This document shows, in pieces, positions 45,634-53,618 of a stretch of DNA of 64,000 bases (its first letter is position 1; the number at the start of each line of letters is the position of its first letter). A program made the position numbers and the translations under genes. Source of the DNA: Mycobacterium sp. JS623 (lineage in GTDB: Bacteria > Actinomycetota > Actinomycetes > Mycobacteriales > Mycobacteriaceae); contig NC_019966.1 of NCBI RefSeq assembly GCF_000328565.1, positions 4,340,001 through 4,404,000 of the forward strand, in the 5' to 3' direction. The notes beneath the pieces were generated by a model. It had not been told where the DNA came from and searched no databases. It saw nothing but the letters and a program-made list of their open reading frames with translations.

Positions 45634-45726
45634 ATTTTTGAGTATTGCCGCGACGATACCGCATCCCCGGATGGGGTCAGACGATGCGTTTGCTGCGGAA
45701 ATGCTATTTACGCGCTGTGCGAGCGC

Positions 45727-47169
45727 TCAGCGCAATTTGTCCTTCATCACCTTGCCCGTGGCGTTCAACGGTAGCTGGTCGAGGAACTCAACGAACCGAG
45801 GAACCTTAAATCCAGCCATTCTGTCGCGGCTCCAAGCCATCAGCTCATCGCCGCTGACGGCGGTCTTGCCGTCCTTGCGCACGATGAATGCCTTGCCCAC
45901 CTGACCCATCCGCTCATCGGGAACCCCGATCACGGCGGCCTGGGCGACGGCGGGGTGCTCCAGCAAAAAGCCTTCGATCTCGGCGGGGTATGCATTGAAG
46001 CCGCCGACGATGAACATGTCCTTCTTGCGGCCGACGATTCGCAACCGCCCCGAGTCGGTGAAGCTCCCGAGGTCTCCGGTCTGCAGCCAGCCGTCGGCAT
46101 CGATGGCTTCTGCCGTGGCGACAGGGTCGTCGAGGTAGCCCTGCATGACGCCGTAGCCACGCACGAGCACCTCCCCGTCGTCGGCAACCCGCACTTCGAC
46201 GTCCTCGCACGGCAATCCAGCGGTCGTCGCAACGTCTTCGAACGAGTCGCCGGGTCGAGAGAGGGTGACATTGCCGGCCTCGGTGAGGCCATAGCCCGTC
46301 ATCAACGTTTGGAACGGAAGTTCCTCGTGGATCCGGTGGACCAATTCCACCGGGATGTCGGCCGCACCTGTCACGCCCGCGCGCAGCGTCGCGAGCTTGT
46401 CCTTAGCCTCGACGGCGAGCAGCGAGTGATACAGCGTCGGCGGCCCGGGAAGCATCGTGATCCGTTCGGCCTCAACCAGTTCCACGACACGGTCGATGTC
46501 GAACGCCGCAACCGGAAGCATCGTCGCTCCGCGCAGGAAGGACGTGATCAGGCCTGCCTTCAACCCGAAGGTGTGGAAGTATGGGTTGATCATCAGATAG
46601 CGGTCGCCCTCGCGCAGATCCGCCAGCGTTGCCCATTCCTCGTACATCCGCAGCGTCTGACGGTGGTTCATCCTGGCGCCCTTGGGCCTGCCGGTCGTGC
46701 CCGAGGTGAAGATGATGTCGGAGATGTCCGTGCCCGCGACCTCGCGGTGAAACGGTGAACCGCCAGACAGGAATTCGGACTTGAGGCCGATGACGGGCAC
46801 GCCTGCTGGGGCGGTGTAGTCCAGCCCGAGGAACCCCTTTTGGACAAGCACCGCCTTCGCGCCGCTGCGGCCGATGATGTCGGCGGCCTCGTCGGGTTTG
46901 AACCGCGTGTTGACCGGTACCAGCACGCCGCCGGCGGTGAGCAATCCGAATGCCGCGATGATCCACTCCGCGCAGTTGGGCGCCCAGATCGCGACCCGGT
47001 CACCCTTTTCGATGCCGATATCGGCGAATGCCCCTGCGGCACACCGGATCCGCGCGACTACTTCAGTGAACGTGAGACGCAGCGGACCGTCGACGACCGC
47101 TTCCGCGTCGCCGAAGCGATCCGCCGCGCTCAAGACCATCTCGGGGATGGTCTCCCAAAGCCCCGTCAT
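45727..47169 (-). CDS. FadD3-like acyl-CoA ligase
   Basis: A 480-residue adenylate-forming ligase. AMP-binding P-loop IIFTSGTTGRPKGARMNHRQ (~residues 153-172), acyl pocket YLMINPYFHTFGLKAGLITS, LMTGYGLTEAGNV, hinge GWLQTGDLGSF, RLRIVGRKKDMFIVGGFNAY and catalytic Lys in PLNATGKVMKDKLR. The sequence around the pocket is like FadD3, the ligase acting on the steroid C/D-ring acid HIP in actinobacteria, but shorter than that enzyme (about 500 residues). It makes acyl-CoA from a free acid, ATP and CoA. It is 49 bp downstream of the amidohydrolase gene, probably one unit. Exact acid unknown. Confidence 0.88.
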   Translation of the reverse strand: MTGLWETIPEMVLSAADRFGDAEAVVDGPLRLTFTEVVARIRCAAGAFADIGIEKGDRVAIWAPNCAEWIIAAFGLLTAGGVLVPVNTRFKPDEAADIIGRSGAKAVLVQKGFLGLDYTAPAGVPVIGLKSEFLSGGSPFHREVAGTDISDIIFTSGTTGRPKGARMNHRQTLRMYEEWATLADLREGDRYLMINPYFHTFGLKAGLITSFLRGATMLPVAAFDIDRVVELVEAERITMLPGPPTLYHSLLAVEAKDKLATLRAGVTGAADIPVELVHRIHEELPFQTLMTGYGLTEAGNVTLSRPGDSFEDVATTAGLPCEDVEVRVADDGEVLVRGYGVMQGYLDDPVATAEAIDADGWLQTGDLGSFTDSGRLRIVGRKKDMFIVGGFNAYPAEIEGFLLEHPAVAQAAVIGVPDERMGQVGKAFIVRKDGKTAVSGDELMAWSRDRMAGFKVPRFVEFLDQLPLNATGKVMKDKLR

Positions 47170-47218
47170 CTAGCCCTGCTCCTCAGCGGACGTCCCGTCC
47201 TTGACCGTCGCAGGGCGG

Positions 47219-48409
47219 TCACGTCGTGACGAGACGCCCCAGGTTGCCGCCCATGATCTTCGCCTGGTCCTCGAGCGAAAGATGCTCGAGCGCGGTCACG
47301 TAGTGGGTCGGTTCCGCCAGGCCTTCGGGGTGCGGCCAGTCGGAGCCGTACAGCACCTGGTCGACGCCGATCAGGTTGATCAGATCGTCGATGCCTTCCT
47401 CGTAGAACGGGCTGACGTAGATGCGGTTTTTGATCTCCTCGATCGGGTTGCCGAGGAACGCCTCAGGCGCCTTCTTCCACACCTCGGCCATCGAATCGAG
47501 CAATGGGAACATCCACTTCGAACCTGCCTCGACGATGCCCACCTTCAGCTTCGGGTGCCGGAAAAGTGCGCCGTGAATCACCCACGAGGCCACCGCATCC
47601 TGGATCGGACGCCACTCGTTGAGGATCGACATCGCGTTGGTCTGGAAGGGCAGCATCTCCTGCGCGGCGCCGTCCCACTCGGAGGTGTAGCGCGAGTAGC
47701 CGCTGTCCGACGAGTGCATGCCGACGAACACGTCGTGGTGCACAACCCTCTCCCAGAACGGGTCGAACTCGGGCAGCGCGAACGACCGCGGGCCACGAAA
47801 ACCGGGCACCGGCGCCGGGCGGATCAAGATCGCACGAGCACCGCGCTTGACGCACCACTCCAGCTCCTCGATCGCCTTCTCGACGATGGGCAGGGTGATG
47901 ACCGGGGTGGTGAAGATGCGGTTCTGGTAGTTGAAGCCCCACACCTCGTCAAGCCACTGGTTGAGCGAGTGGATGAGGACGTGGATGGCGACCGGGTCGT
48001 CGGAGAGGCGCTCCTCGATCAGGCTCGCCAGCGTCGGGAACATCAGAGAGCGCTCGATACCGAGCTCATTCATCTTTTCGAGGCGCGGAGCGGGCTCGAA
48101 GAACGCCGGAATGGCCCTCATCGGCTCACCGAACAACTCGCGCTTGCTCTTGCCGTCGGGGTTACCGAACTTGAAGTACTCCTCCCACGCGCCAGGCTTG
48201 GCGACCACCGAGAAGGTGGGGTTCGGGATGTAGTTGCTGATCACACCGCGCAGCGCAATCTTGGTCCGGCCGTTTACCTCGACGTACTGGACGACGTCCT
48301 TGTACTCCTTGGGCAGGTACTTGGTCATCGCCTCTGGCGGCTCGTACAGGTGATTGTCCGCATCGAACAGCGGGAACGGTATGTCGACCCGATGCGACAG
48401 TTGACCCAT
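47219..48409 (-). CDS. Amidohydrolase-family (ACMSD-like) TIM-barrel protein
   Basis: A 396-residue metal-dependent hydrolase/decarboxylase. The N-terminal metal-binding strand is FPLFDADNHLYEPPEAM (Asp-x-Asn-His, the common variant in mycobacterial members), and the C-terminal motif VLYGSDWPHPEGLA holds the catalytic Asp. Middle segments include GAHHDVFVGMH-like WERVVHHDVFVGMHSSDSGY. Relatives occur in steroid and aromatic catabolism clusters, acting as decarboxylases or hydrolases on ring-cleavage acids. It heads a two-gene unit with the FadD3-like gene; a perfect GAGAAT-N3-ATTCTC palindrome is 23 bp upstream. Confidence 0.85.
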   Translation of the reverse strand: MGQLSHRVDIPFPLFDADNHLYEPPEAMTKYLPKEYKDVVQYVEVNGRTKIALRGVISNYIPNPTFSVVAKPGAWEEYFKFGNPDGKSKRELFGEPMRAIPAFFEPAPRLEKMNELGIERSLMFPTLASLIEERLSDDPVAIHVLIHSLNQWLDEVWGFNYQNRIFTTPVITLPIVEKAIEELEWCVKRGARAILIRPAPVPGFRGPRSFALPEFDPFWERVVHHDVFVGMHSSDSGYSRYTSEWDGAAQEMLPFQTNAMSILNEWRPIQDAVASWVIHGALFRHPKLKVGIVEAGSKWMFPLLDSMAEVWKKAPEAFLGNPIEEIKNRIYVSPFYEEGIDDLINLIGVDQVLYGSDWPHPEGLAEPTHYVTALEHLSLEDQAKIMGGNLGRLVTT

Positions 48410-48431
48410 GGAAGACTCCTTATCTTGTCAC

Positions 48432-48446
48432 GAGAATCTTATTCTC
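48432..48446. promoter_or_regulatory. Perfect GAGAAT-N3-ATTCTC palindrome
   Basis: GAGAATCTTATTCTC, two exact inverted 6-bp arms. It lies 23 bp upstream of the amidohydrolase start and overlaps the last two bases of the upstream ligase gene, the right place for a repressor operator. See related sites at 45618, 50049, 53125, 58133. Confidence 0.65.
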
Positions 48447-50013
48447 AGTTTCGACATGTCGCAATATCCTGCCTCACCAGGAACTTCTGCACCTTGCCAC
48501 TGGCGGTGCGGGGAAAATCGTCGACTTTGTGCAGTTCCTCTGGCCACTTCTGCGTCGCGACGCCTGCCCGTTTGAAGTGGTCGCGCACCTCATCCAGGGT
48601 GGGCATCGGCTGCCCGGCCTTGACGCGAAGCACCGCGGCCGTCCGTTCGCCCAGCCGGTCGTCGGGCGCGGCGACCACCACGGCCTCCACCACGCTGGGC
48701 ATGGTGAGCAGCACCTCTTCGACCTCAAGGGCGCTGATGTTCTCGCCGCCGCGGATGATGACGTCCGCCTTGCGATCGGTGATTGTCAGATAGCCGTCGT
48801 CGTCGATCACACCGACATCGCCGGTGGAATACCAGCCGTCCTCGTCGAAGGCCTTCGCGGTCAGTTCCGGATCGGTGTAGCCGAGGCACAGGTCGGGGCC
48901 ACGGCTGAAGATCTCACCGTCGGGTCCGAGCCGGATTTCCACGCCAGGTCGCGGATTGCCGTCGGTGTAGAGCCGTTTGTCTTCAGGCGCGGTGGGCGCC
49001 GAACCCGTGATGGATGGGTGCTCGCTGCTGCCATAGGAGCGGAAGACGAACATGCCGAGGTCGGCCAGCCGCCGGGTGACCGCTGCGGGGACCGTCGATC
49101 CGCCGAGGCCGACGGTCGTGAAATGCTTCAGGTGTTCCGGGGTGCAATCGGGATGGTCCAGCACACTGGTCACAAAATACGGCGGTCCGCCACCGATCGA
49201 AAGCCCTTCGCGCTCAATGAGCTTGAGCACCTGAGCCGGATCCCACACATCGCAGAGATCGATCGGTGCGCCTTCAAGTACCGGGATCAAAAACGCGCCG
49301 AGCATACCGATGAAATGTCCGATCGGGGTGCCCGTGAGCTGGCGGCCGCGGTCGTCCGGGTAGTTCTCCAACAGTTGGCGCGTCTCGCAGCCCAGCGTTT
49401 GATGGCTGTGCACAACGCCTTTCGGGTTGCTCGTCGTGCCAGAGGTGAAGGCGATCAATGCCGGGCCCGCGGGGTCGGTGGCCAGGGTGCCTTGCATCGG
49501 TTCATCCGCGAGCAGCTCGCCGTAGTCATGCGCCTCGCGCGAGCGCTCGCCGGTGTTGCCGCCGACGAGCCCCACGATCGGGATGTCCTCACAAAGATCG
49601 GGCTGAAACTTCATGCGCCCGAACTCTTCTGCCGAGATGAAGACGCGGGGCTTGGCCGTGCCGAGGATGTGGGTGAGTTCCTTGCGTCCGTAGAAGTGCA
49701 CGATCGGGACTGTCACCGCGCCAAGGAACGTCGACGCCCAGAAGGTCGCCGCGGCCTCTTTCCAATTGGGGAGTTGAAGCGCGATCACGTCCCCTGGCCC
49801 GACCCCGCGAGTGTGCAGGCCAGCCGCGAGCCTGCGTGCCTCTAGTTCGACGTCACGGAATGTGCCCGCGTAGGGCCGGACGGCCGAATGCACGACGAAG
49901 CCGGTTTCGGGGTTGGCGCGGAGGCCGCCGGCGACCAGATCGCCGAGCGTCTCGTCCGTCCACCACCCTTCTTCCTGGTAACGCTTTGTCAGCTCAACAG
50001 GGATTTTTCGCAT
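48445..50013 (-). CDS. Acyl-CoA ligase, cyclohexanecarboxylate-CoA ligase-like
   Basis: About 522 residues. P-loop ALIAFTSGTTSNPKGVVHSH, GTPIGHFIGMLGAFLIPVLE, FRSYGSSEHPSITG, hinge GWYSTGDVGVID, DGYLTITDRKADVIIRGGEN and Lys motif FPRTASGKVQKFLVRQ. The pattern is that of medium-chain or cyclic-acid CoA ligases. ATG 50013 gives the usual start MRKIPVELTKRYQEEGWW; a GTG at 50034 is also open. It is divergent from the crotonase gene, the 81-bp gap carrying an ATTCTC-N7-GAGAAT operator. Confidence 0.87.
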   Translation of the reverse strand: MRKIPVELTKRYQEEGWWTDETLGDLVAGGLRANPETGFVVHSAVRPYAGTFRDVELEARRLAAGLHTRGVGPGDVIALQLPNWKEAAATFWASTFLGAVTVPIVHFYGRKELTHILGTAKPRVFISAEEFGRMKFQPDLCEDIPIVGLVGGNTGERSREAHDYGELLADEPMQGTLATDPAGPALIAFTSGTTSNPKGVVHSHQTLGCETRQLLENYPDDRGRQLTGTPIGHFIGMLGAFLIPVLEGAPIDLCDVWDPAQVLKLIEREGLSIGGGPPYFVTSVLDHPDCTPEHLKHFTTVGLGGSTVPAAVTRRLADLGMFVFRSYGSSEHPSITGSAPTAPEDKRLYTDGNPRPGVEIRLGPDGEIFSRGPDLCLGYTDPELTAKAFDEDGWYSTGDVGVIDDDGYLTITDRKADVIIRGGENISALEVEEVLLTMPSVVEAVVVAAPDDRLGERTAAVLRVKAGQPMPTLDEVRDHFKRAGVATQKWPEELHKVDDFPRTASGKVQKFLVRQDIATCRN

Positions 50014-50048
50014 GGCGTTCAGCGGCACCTCCACTCCGCTGCGATGCT

Positions 50049-50067
50049 ATTCTCCTGTAGAGAGAAT
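50049..50067. promoter_or_regulatory. ATTCTC-N7-GAGAAT operator in a divergent promoter
   Basis: ATTCTCCTGTAGAGAGAAT, exact 6-bp arms with a 7-bp spacer. It lies between the divergent acyl-CoA ligase and crotonase start codons. It matches 53125-53143 (on the opposite strand) at 16 of 19 positions. Confidence 0.72.
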
Positions 50068-50094
50068 GCCAATACCGCAGACGGAGAATGCTTG

Positions 50095-50811
50095 ATGGTC
50101 GACCTCGAATTCGACGACGGCCTGGCGGTCGTCACCATCGACCGGCCGCATGCCCGCAACGCAATCTCTCTGGAGACGATGGACCAGTTGGAGAAGGCGC
50201 TCGACGGTGCCGATGGCGCGCGGGCGTTGGTGCTGACGGGTGCGGGCGACCGCGCATTTGTCTCCGGCGGCGATCTCAAGGAACTCAGCGCGCTGCGCAC
50301 CGAGTATGAGGCGTTGTCGATGGCGTTCCGAATGCGCACGATCTGCGATCGGATTGCCGCGTTCCCCGCGCCCACCATCGCGGCGCTGAACGGTCATGCA
50401 CTGGGGGGCGGGGCCGAGTTCGCGGTGGCGGCCGACATCCGGATCGCCGCCGACGACATCAAGATCGGCTTCAATCAGGTGACGCTGGAGATCATGCCTG
50501 CGTGGGGCGGCGCCGAACGACTGGTCGCATTGGTCGGCTACAGCAAGGCGCTGCTGCTGGCAGGCGCTGGCACGGTGCTCGACGCCCCCGATGCAGAGCG
50601 AATCGGCTTGGTGGACAAGGTTTTTCCGCGGACATCGTTCGACGAAGGCTGGCGGGGTATCGCGAAGGCGCTGGCGGGCCGACCCGCCGGCGAGATCAAG
50701 CGCGTGATGAAGGGCGTCTCAACGACGGAGGCGGTCACCGCCTTCGCGCGGCTGTGGGTGGCCGACGAGCACTGGGCCGCCGCGGACAAAGTGATGAAGC
50801 GCGGCAAGTAG
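50095..50811 (+). CDS. Enoyl-CoA hydratase/isomerase (crotonase) family protein
   Basis: A 238-residue crotonase. Oxyanion hole residues lie in FVSGGDLKELS and ALNGHALGGGAEFAVAADIR; Glu108 matches the first catalytic Glu of hydratases. In the second position (normally Pro-Glu in QPEINLG) the sequence is GFNQVTLEIMPAWGGAERL with Gln128, so the classical two-Glu hydratase pair looks incomplete; an isomerase, hydrolase or C-C lyase is possible. GGAG at 50083-50086 gives good spacing to the ATG. Divergent from the ligase gene. Confidence 0.87.
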   Translation: MVDLEFDDGLAVVTIDRPHARNAISLETMDQLEKALDGADGARALVLTGAGDRAFVSGGDLKELSALRTEYEALSMAFRMRTICDRIAAFPAPTIAALNGHALGGGAEFAVAADIRIAADDIKIGFNQVTLEIMPAWGGAERLVALVGYSKALLLAGAGTVLDAPDAERIGLVDKVFPRTSFDEGWRGIAKALAGRPAGEIKRVMKGVSTTEAVTAFARLWVADEHWAAADKVMKRGK

Positions 50812-50865
50812 GTGGTTTGGGTGCGTGTTTCGGAGCGGTGAGCCCTCCGGATCGCACGCAAGTCG

Positions 50866-51177
50866 CTAGCCACCCATTTCGCGGATCGGGTCGGTGCCGT
50901 CCCAGTTCGCCGCGGTATCGCGGATGAACTTCGCGGTGGCCGCCTGCCCCTCGGTGAGTTCGGAGATCTCCACGACCGTGGCCGGGCTATTCGGCGGTTC
51001 GACATACGCGAAGCGCACGCCAAAACCCTCACCACCAGACCACACCACCGGCCAGCCTGCCCCCTCGACGGCCTTCATCGTCTCATCGAAATCCTCTGCC
51101 CAATAAGCCAACTGGTGATAGCCCGGGCCTTTGGCTGCAAGGAACTCGGTAAAGATACTTGGCGTGTCGTCGTGCAA
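50866..51177 (-). pseudogene. 5'-truncated VOC (glyoxalase-fold) gene
   Basis: About 103 codons matching the C-terminal half of a vicinal-oxygen-chelate protein: HDDTPSIFTEFLAAKGPGYH, QLAYWAEDFDETMKAVEGAG, FAYVEPPNSPATVVEISEL. The family normally has ~160-180 residues with a second beta-alpha-beta-beta-beta unit at the N-terminus that supplies two metal ligands; it is missing here. No ATG exists: the frame begins at a TTG (51177) and upstream it runs into the out-of-frame 3' end of the SDR gene. A deletion joining the SDR tail to the VOC body explains this. Confidence 0.7.
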
Positions 51178-51188
51178 CCGCCCGCATG

Positions 51189-51989
51189 TCAGGTGTTCCT
51201 CCGTGATGCGAAATCCATTGAGGCGGCGCTCATCATCTCCACCAGCGAGCGTCGATCGATGGTCCAGATCGCAGCCGAGGCCGCGCGGTTGTTCTCCCCG
51301 ACGACGTGGACGGGGCCATTACCGATGTTCTCGATGATTTCGCGCGCCACGTCTTCGGACAGCATGTGCGCGGCGGGGTCGTATTCAATGCCCATGCGCT
51401 GAAAGGCAGGGGTATAGGTCATGCCGAGCGGCGTGCAGCAGACGTCAACGCCGCGCGGCCGCAGCTCAGCCCACAGTCCTTCGGCGAAGTTGTGCTGGAA
51501 CGCCTTGACCGCGGAGTACATCGCGAGGGTCGCCGAACCCGCCAGGCAGGCCAGGGACGCGACCAGCACGATGCCGCCGCGGCCACGCTCTCTCATGGCG
51601 CCACCGAAGTGGTGCACCAAGGTGGTTGGGCCCACGCAGTCCAGCTTGATCTGCTCGAGCGAGTAGTCGAGTTCGTTCTCCAAGAAGGTCGTGGTGCGGT
51701 CCGAGGCGCCCGCGTTGTAAATCAACAGACCAACGTCGAGGCCTTCGGTCGCATCGGCCACTTTGGCGCGCACATCGGCGTCAGTCAGGTCCTGAACAAC
51801 TACGCGCGTCTGTACGCCGTGCGCGTCGCGAGCCCGGCCGGCCACTTTGTCAAGCAGCGCGCCGTTTCGCGCAATCAGCACGAGATCCAGTCCGCGCGCG
51901 CCCAATTGGTCGGCCAGGCTGGCACCGATACCTTCGGATGCGCCGGCGATCACCGCCCACTGGCCGTATTTCTGCGTGAAGTCGGTCAT
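51189..51989 (-). CDS. Short-chain dehydrogenase/reductase
   Basis: A 266-residue SDR. Cofactor loop AVIAGASEGIGASLADQLGA (~13-32), NAG motif LLIYNAGASDRTT, active-site Ser in IVLVASLACLAGSATLA and Tyr-x-x-x-Lys in MYSAVKAFQHNFAEG. ARNGALLDKVA favours NADP(H). The first ATG overlaps the upstream SnoaL-like gene by 4 bp. Its 3' end abuts the truncated VOC gene, so its last residues (SAASMDFASRRNT) may be altered from the original. Probably oxidises or reduces a ring or side-chain hydroxyl in the local lipid pathway. Confidence 0.9.
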   Translation of the reverse strand: MTDFTQKYGQWAVIAGASEGIGASLADQLGARGLDLVLIARNGALLDKVAGRARDAHGVQTRVVVQDLTDADVRAKVADATEGLDVGLLIYNAGASDRTTTFLENELDYSLEQIKLDCVGPTTLVHHFGGAMRERGRGGIVLVASLACLAGSATLAMYSAVKAFQHNFAEGLWAELRPRGVDVCCTPLGMTYTPAFQRMGIEYDPAAHMLSEDVAREIIENIGNGPVHVVGENNRAASAAIWTIDRRSLVEMMSAASMDFASRRNT

Positions 51990-52411
51990 GATGGGGAACG
52001 CGACGCCGCGCCTGCGTGCACCCGCGCGATGTTCGTGGTGCGACGGGCAATGCGCCAGCCCTCGGACGTCCGGGTGAGTTCGTCGTCGTAATGACCGAGG
52101 GCCTCAACCCAACTGGCCGCATCATCCGGGATCGCCTGCAATACGGCATGCACGTATGACCGAGCCGTCGCGCGGTCAGCATCGACCGCAATCGCGAAGT
52201 TGGTCAGTCGGTGATAGGTCGGGCCCATCGCGTTGTGCAGTTGCTCCATCAACCCGGTGATCGCGTCGGCGCCCGAGTATCGCCCGACCTCGCCGTAATC
52301 GACGTCGACGTCCTCGGTCCAGCAGGTGCGCAACAGCGCCCAGTCTTTGAAATCGATCCCGGTGGCGTAGCGGACCAGCACCTCGGCGATCTGCTCTTTG
52401 TCGGCGTCCAC
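51986..52411 (-). CDS. SnoaL-like (NTF2-fold) protein
   Basis: A 141-residue protein: EQIAEVLVRYATGIDFKDWA, LRTCWTEDVDVDYGEVGRYS, TYHRLTNFAIAVDADRATAR, then GHYDDELTRTSEGWRIARRT. This is the SnoaL_4 type common beside steroid and aromatic catabolic genes. The His and Asp (Y-H-R-L; H-Y-D-D) may act in isomerisation or dehydration, but the role is unproved. It is first of the unit with the SDR and is divergent from the TetR gene (65 bp). Confidence 0.85.
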   Translation of the reverse strand: MDADKEQIAEVLVRYATGIDFKDWALLRTCWTEDVDVDYGEVGRYSGADAITGLMEQLHNAMGPTYHRLTNFAIAVDADRATARSYVHAVLQAIPDDAASWVEALGHYDDELTRTSEGWRIARRTTNIARVHAGAASRSPS

Positions 52412-52476
52412 ACGGCGAGGCTATTTCATAAGTTAGACTCGGGTCAACTATGCCCGAACACGGAAAATGATTGCAA

Positions 52477-53115
52477 ATGGCTGAGATAACGAAGGCGCCG
52501 GTTGCTGACCAGGGTCAGCGTCGTGCTTCCTTTCAGCAGGCCCGCTCGCACGAGACCAAACGGTCGCTGGTGCAAGCCGCAATGGCGCTGTGGCGGGCCA
52601 ACGGGTATTCGCGCACGACGGTGGCCGATATCTGCCGGGCTGCGGGTGTTTCGAAGGCGTTGTTCTACTTCTATTTCCCTCGCAAAGAGGACGTGCTGTT
52701 CGAAGTCGGGGTCCTCTCGACGGACGTCGCACACGGGGTGGCCACCGAGCTGCTTGGCAAGCCGTATGAGGTGCCCGCCGTCATCACGGCCGTACTGGCG
52801 ACCATCGAGGACAGCATGCGACGCAGCACCCCGGAGCTCGTCATCGAGGCGATCCTCGAGGGCTACCGCCAGGCCCTGTCCGGCCATGACCACCTGGAGC
52901 GGACGTCGCTGATCTTTGCGGAGGTGTTCGAGCGGGCAAAGCAGGACGGCAAGCTGCCGAAGCATTTCGACGTCGCCCACGTCGCGAACGTCGCGCAGTC
53001 GATGGTGAGCGAAGGCGCCCGGCACTGGGCGGCGGGCACATACGGAAAGCGCCCGTTCGCCGAGGTCGTTGGCCGCGACATCGCGGCTCTGGTCGAGGGC
53101 TACCGTCAGCCGTAG
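52477..53115 (+). CDS. TetR-family regulator
   Basis: A 212-residue regulator. HTH: TRSLVQAAMALWRANGYSRT-type lead helix, then TVADICRAAGVSKALFYFYF and PRKEDVLFEV. The C-terminal domain is all helical (EVPAVITAVLATIEDSMRRS). ATG 52477 chosen; a TTG two codons upstream is open. It is divergent from the SnoaL-SDR unit and 26-53 bp upstream of the DUF35 gene, whose promoter has an ATTCTC/GAGAAT operator; it is the best local candidate for the protein binding these sites, though its own promoter shows no exact copy. Confidence 0.88.
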   Translation: MAEITKAPVADQGQRRASFQQARSHETKRSLVQAAMALWRANGYSRTTVADICRAAGVSKALFYFYFPRKEDVLFEVGVLSTDVAHGVATELLGKPYEVPAVITAVLATIEDSMRRSTPELVIEAILEGYRQALSGHDHLERTSLIFAEVFERAKQDGKLPKHFDVAHVANVAQSMVSEGARHWAAGTYGKRPFAEVVGRDIAALVEGYRQP

Positions 53116-53124
53116 CGCCGACAT

Positions 53125-53143
53125 GTTCTCTCTAGACGAGAAT
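53125..53143. promoter_or_regulatory. GTTCTC-N7-GAGAAT operator before the DUF35-thiolase unit
   Basis: GTTCTCTCTAGACGAGAAT. Its reverse complement aligns with the site at 50049 over nearly its whole length, including TAGA in the spacer. It lies in the 53 bp between the TetR stop and the GTG at 53169, and overlaps the alternative ATG of the next gene at 53142. Confidence 0.7.
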
Positions 53144-53168
53144 GGCATTTCCGGTTATCGTCAACGAC

Positions 53169-53603
53169 GTGTCACCATTGCAGATTGCGCTCGCGCCGGA
53201 GATCTCGACCTGGCCCGACGAGAACCCTCAGCTCATCGGTAGCACCTGCGGCAAATGCGGGGCAACCGTCTTTCCCGTTCAACAGTGGTGCCCCAAGTGC
53301 AGCGCCGGTGAGATGTCCGACGTGTTGCTACCGCGGCGCGGCACCCTCGTCGCCTGGACCACCCAGGGTTTCCCGCCCGGGGCGCCCTACAAGGGTCCGA
53401 CCGGTAAGGACTTCGTCCCGTTCGGCGTCGGGTTGGTGCAACTCGGCCTGCAAGAGGAGGCCGTCATCCGGGTCGAGGGCCGGCTCACCGAAAACGACCC
53501 AGCCAAGCTTGCATTCGGTCAGGAAGTCGAACTGACCATGATCCCGTTCACCACCGACGAAGATGGCAACGAGGTCGTCACGTTCGCCTTCCAGCCGGTC
53601 TAG
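53169..53603 (+). CDS. DUF35 OB-fold / Zn-ribbon acyl-CoA-associated protein
   Basis: About 144 residues. An N-terminal helix (SPLQIALAPEISTWPDENPQ), a zinc ribbon with four cysteines (GSTCGKCGATVFPVQQWCPK and CS), then an OB fold (GTLVAWTTQGFPPGAP, EVELTMIPFTTDEDGNEVVT). DUF35 proteins bind lipid-transfer thiolases and complete their acyl-CoA site, for example Ltp2-DUF35 in steroid side-chain removal. The thiolase-like partner is the next gene (15 bp). An ATG at 53142 would add nine residues but lies within the operator, so the GTG is favoured; the other is possible. Confidence 0.88.
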   Translation: MSPLQIALAPEISTWPDENPQLIGSTCGKCGATVFPVQQWCPKCSAGEMSDVLLPRRGTLVAWTTQGFPPGAPYKGPTGKDFVPFGVGLVQLGLQEEAVIRVEGRLTENDPAKLAFGQEVELTMIPFTTDEDGNEVVTFAFQPV

Positions 53604-53618
53604 AGAGGAATACCGACG

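Noticed and set aside
47201..48793. 530-codon plus ORF opposite the amidohydrolase and ligase genes
   Set aside because: His/Arg/Val-rich with no recognisable fold; the minus-strand frames carry proper motifs.
52412..52476. Operator for the 52477 TetR in its own promoter (AGTTAGAC / GGTCAACT)
   Set aside because: The two arms match at only 5 of 8 positions; too weak to list.
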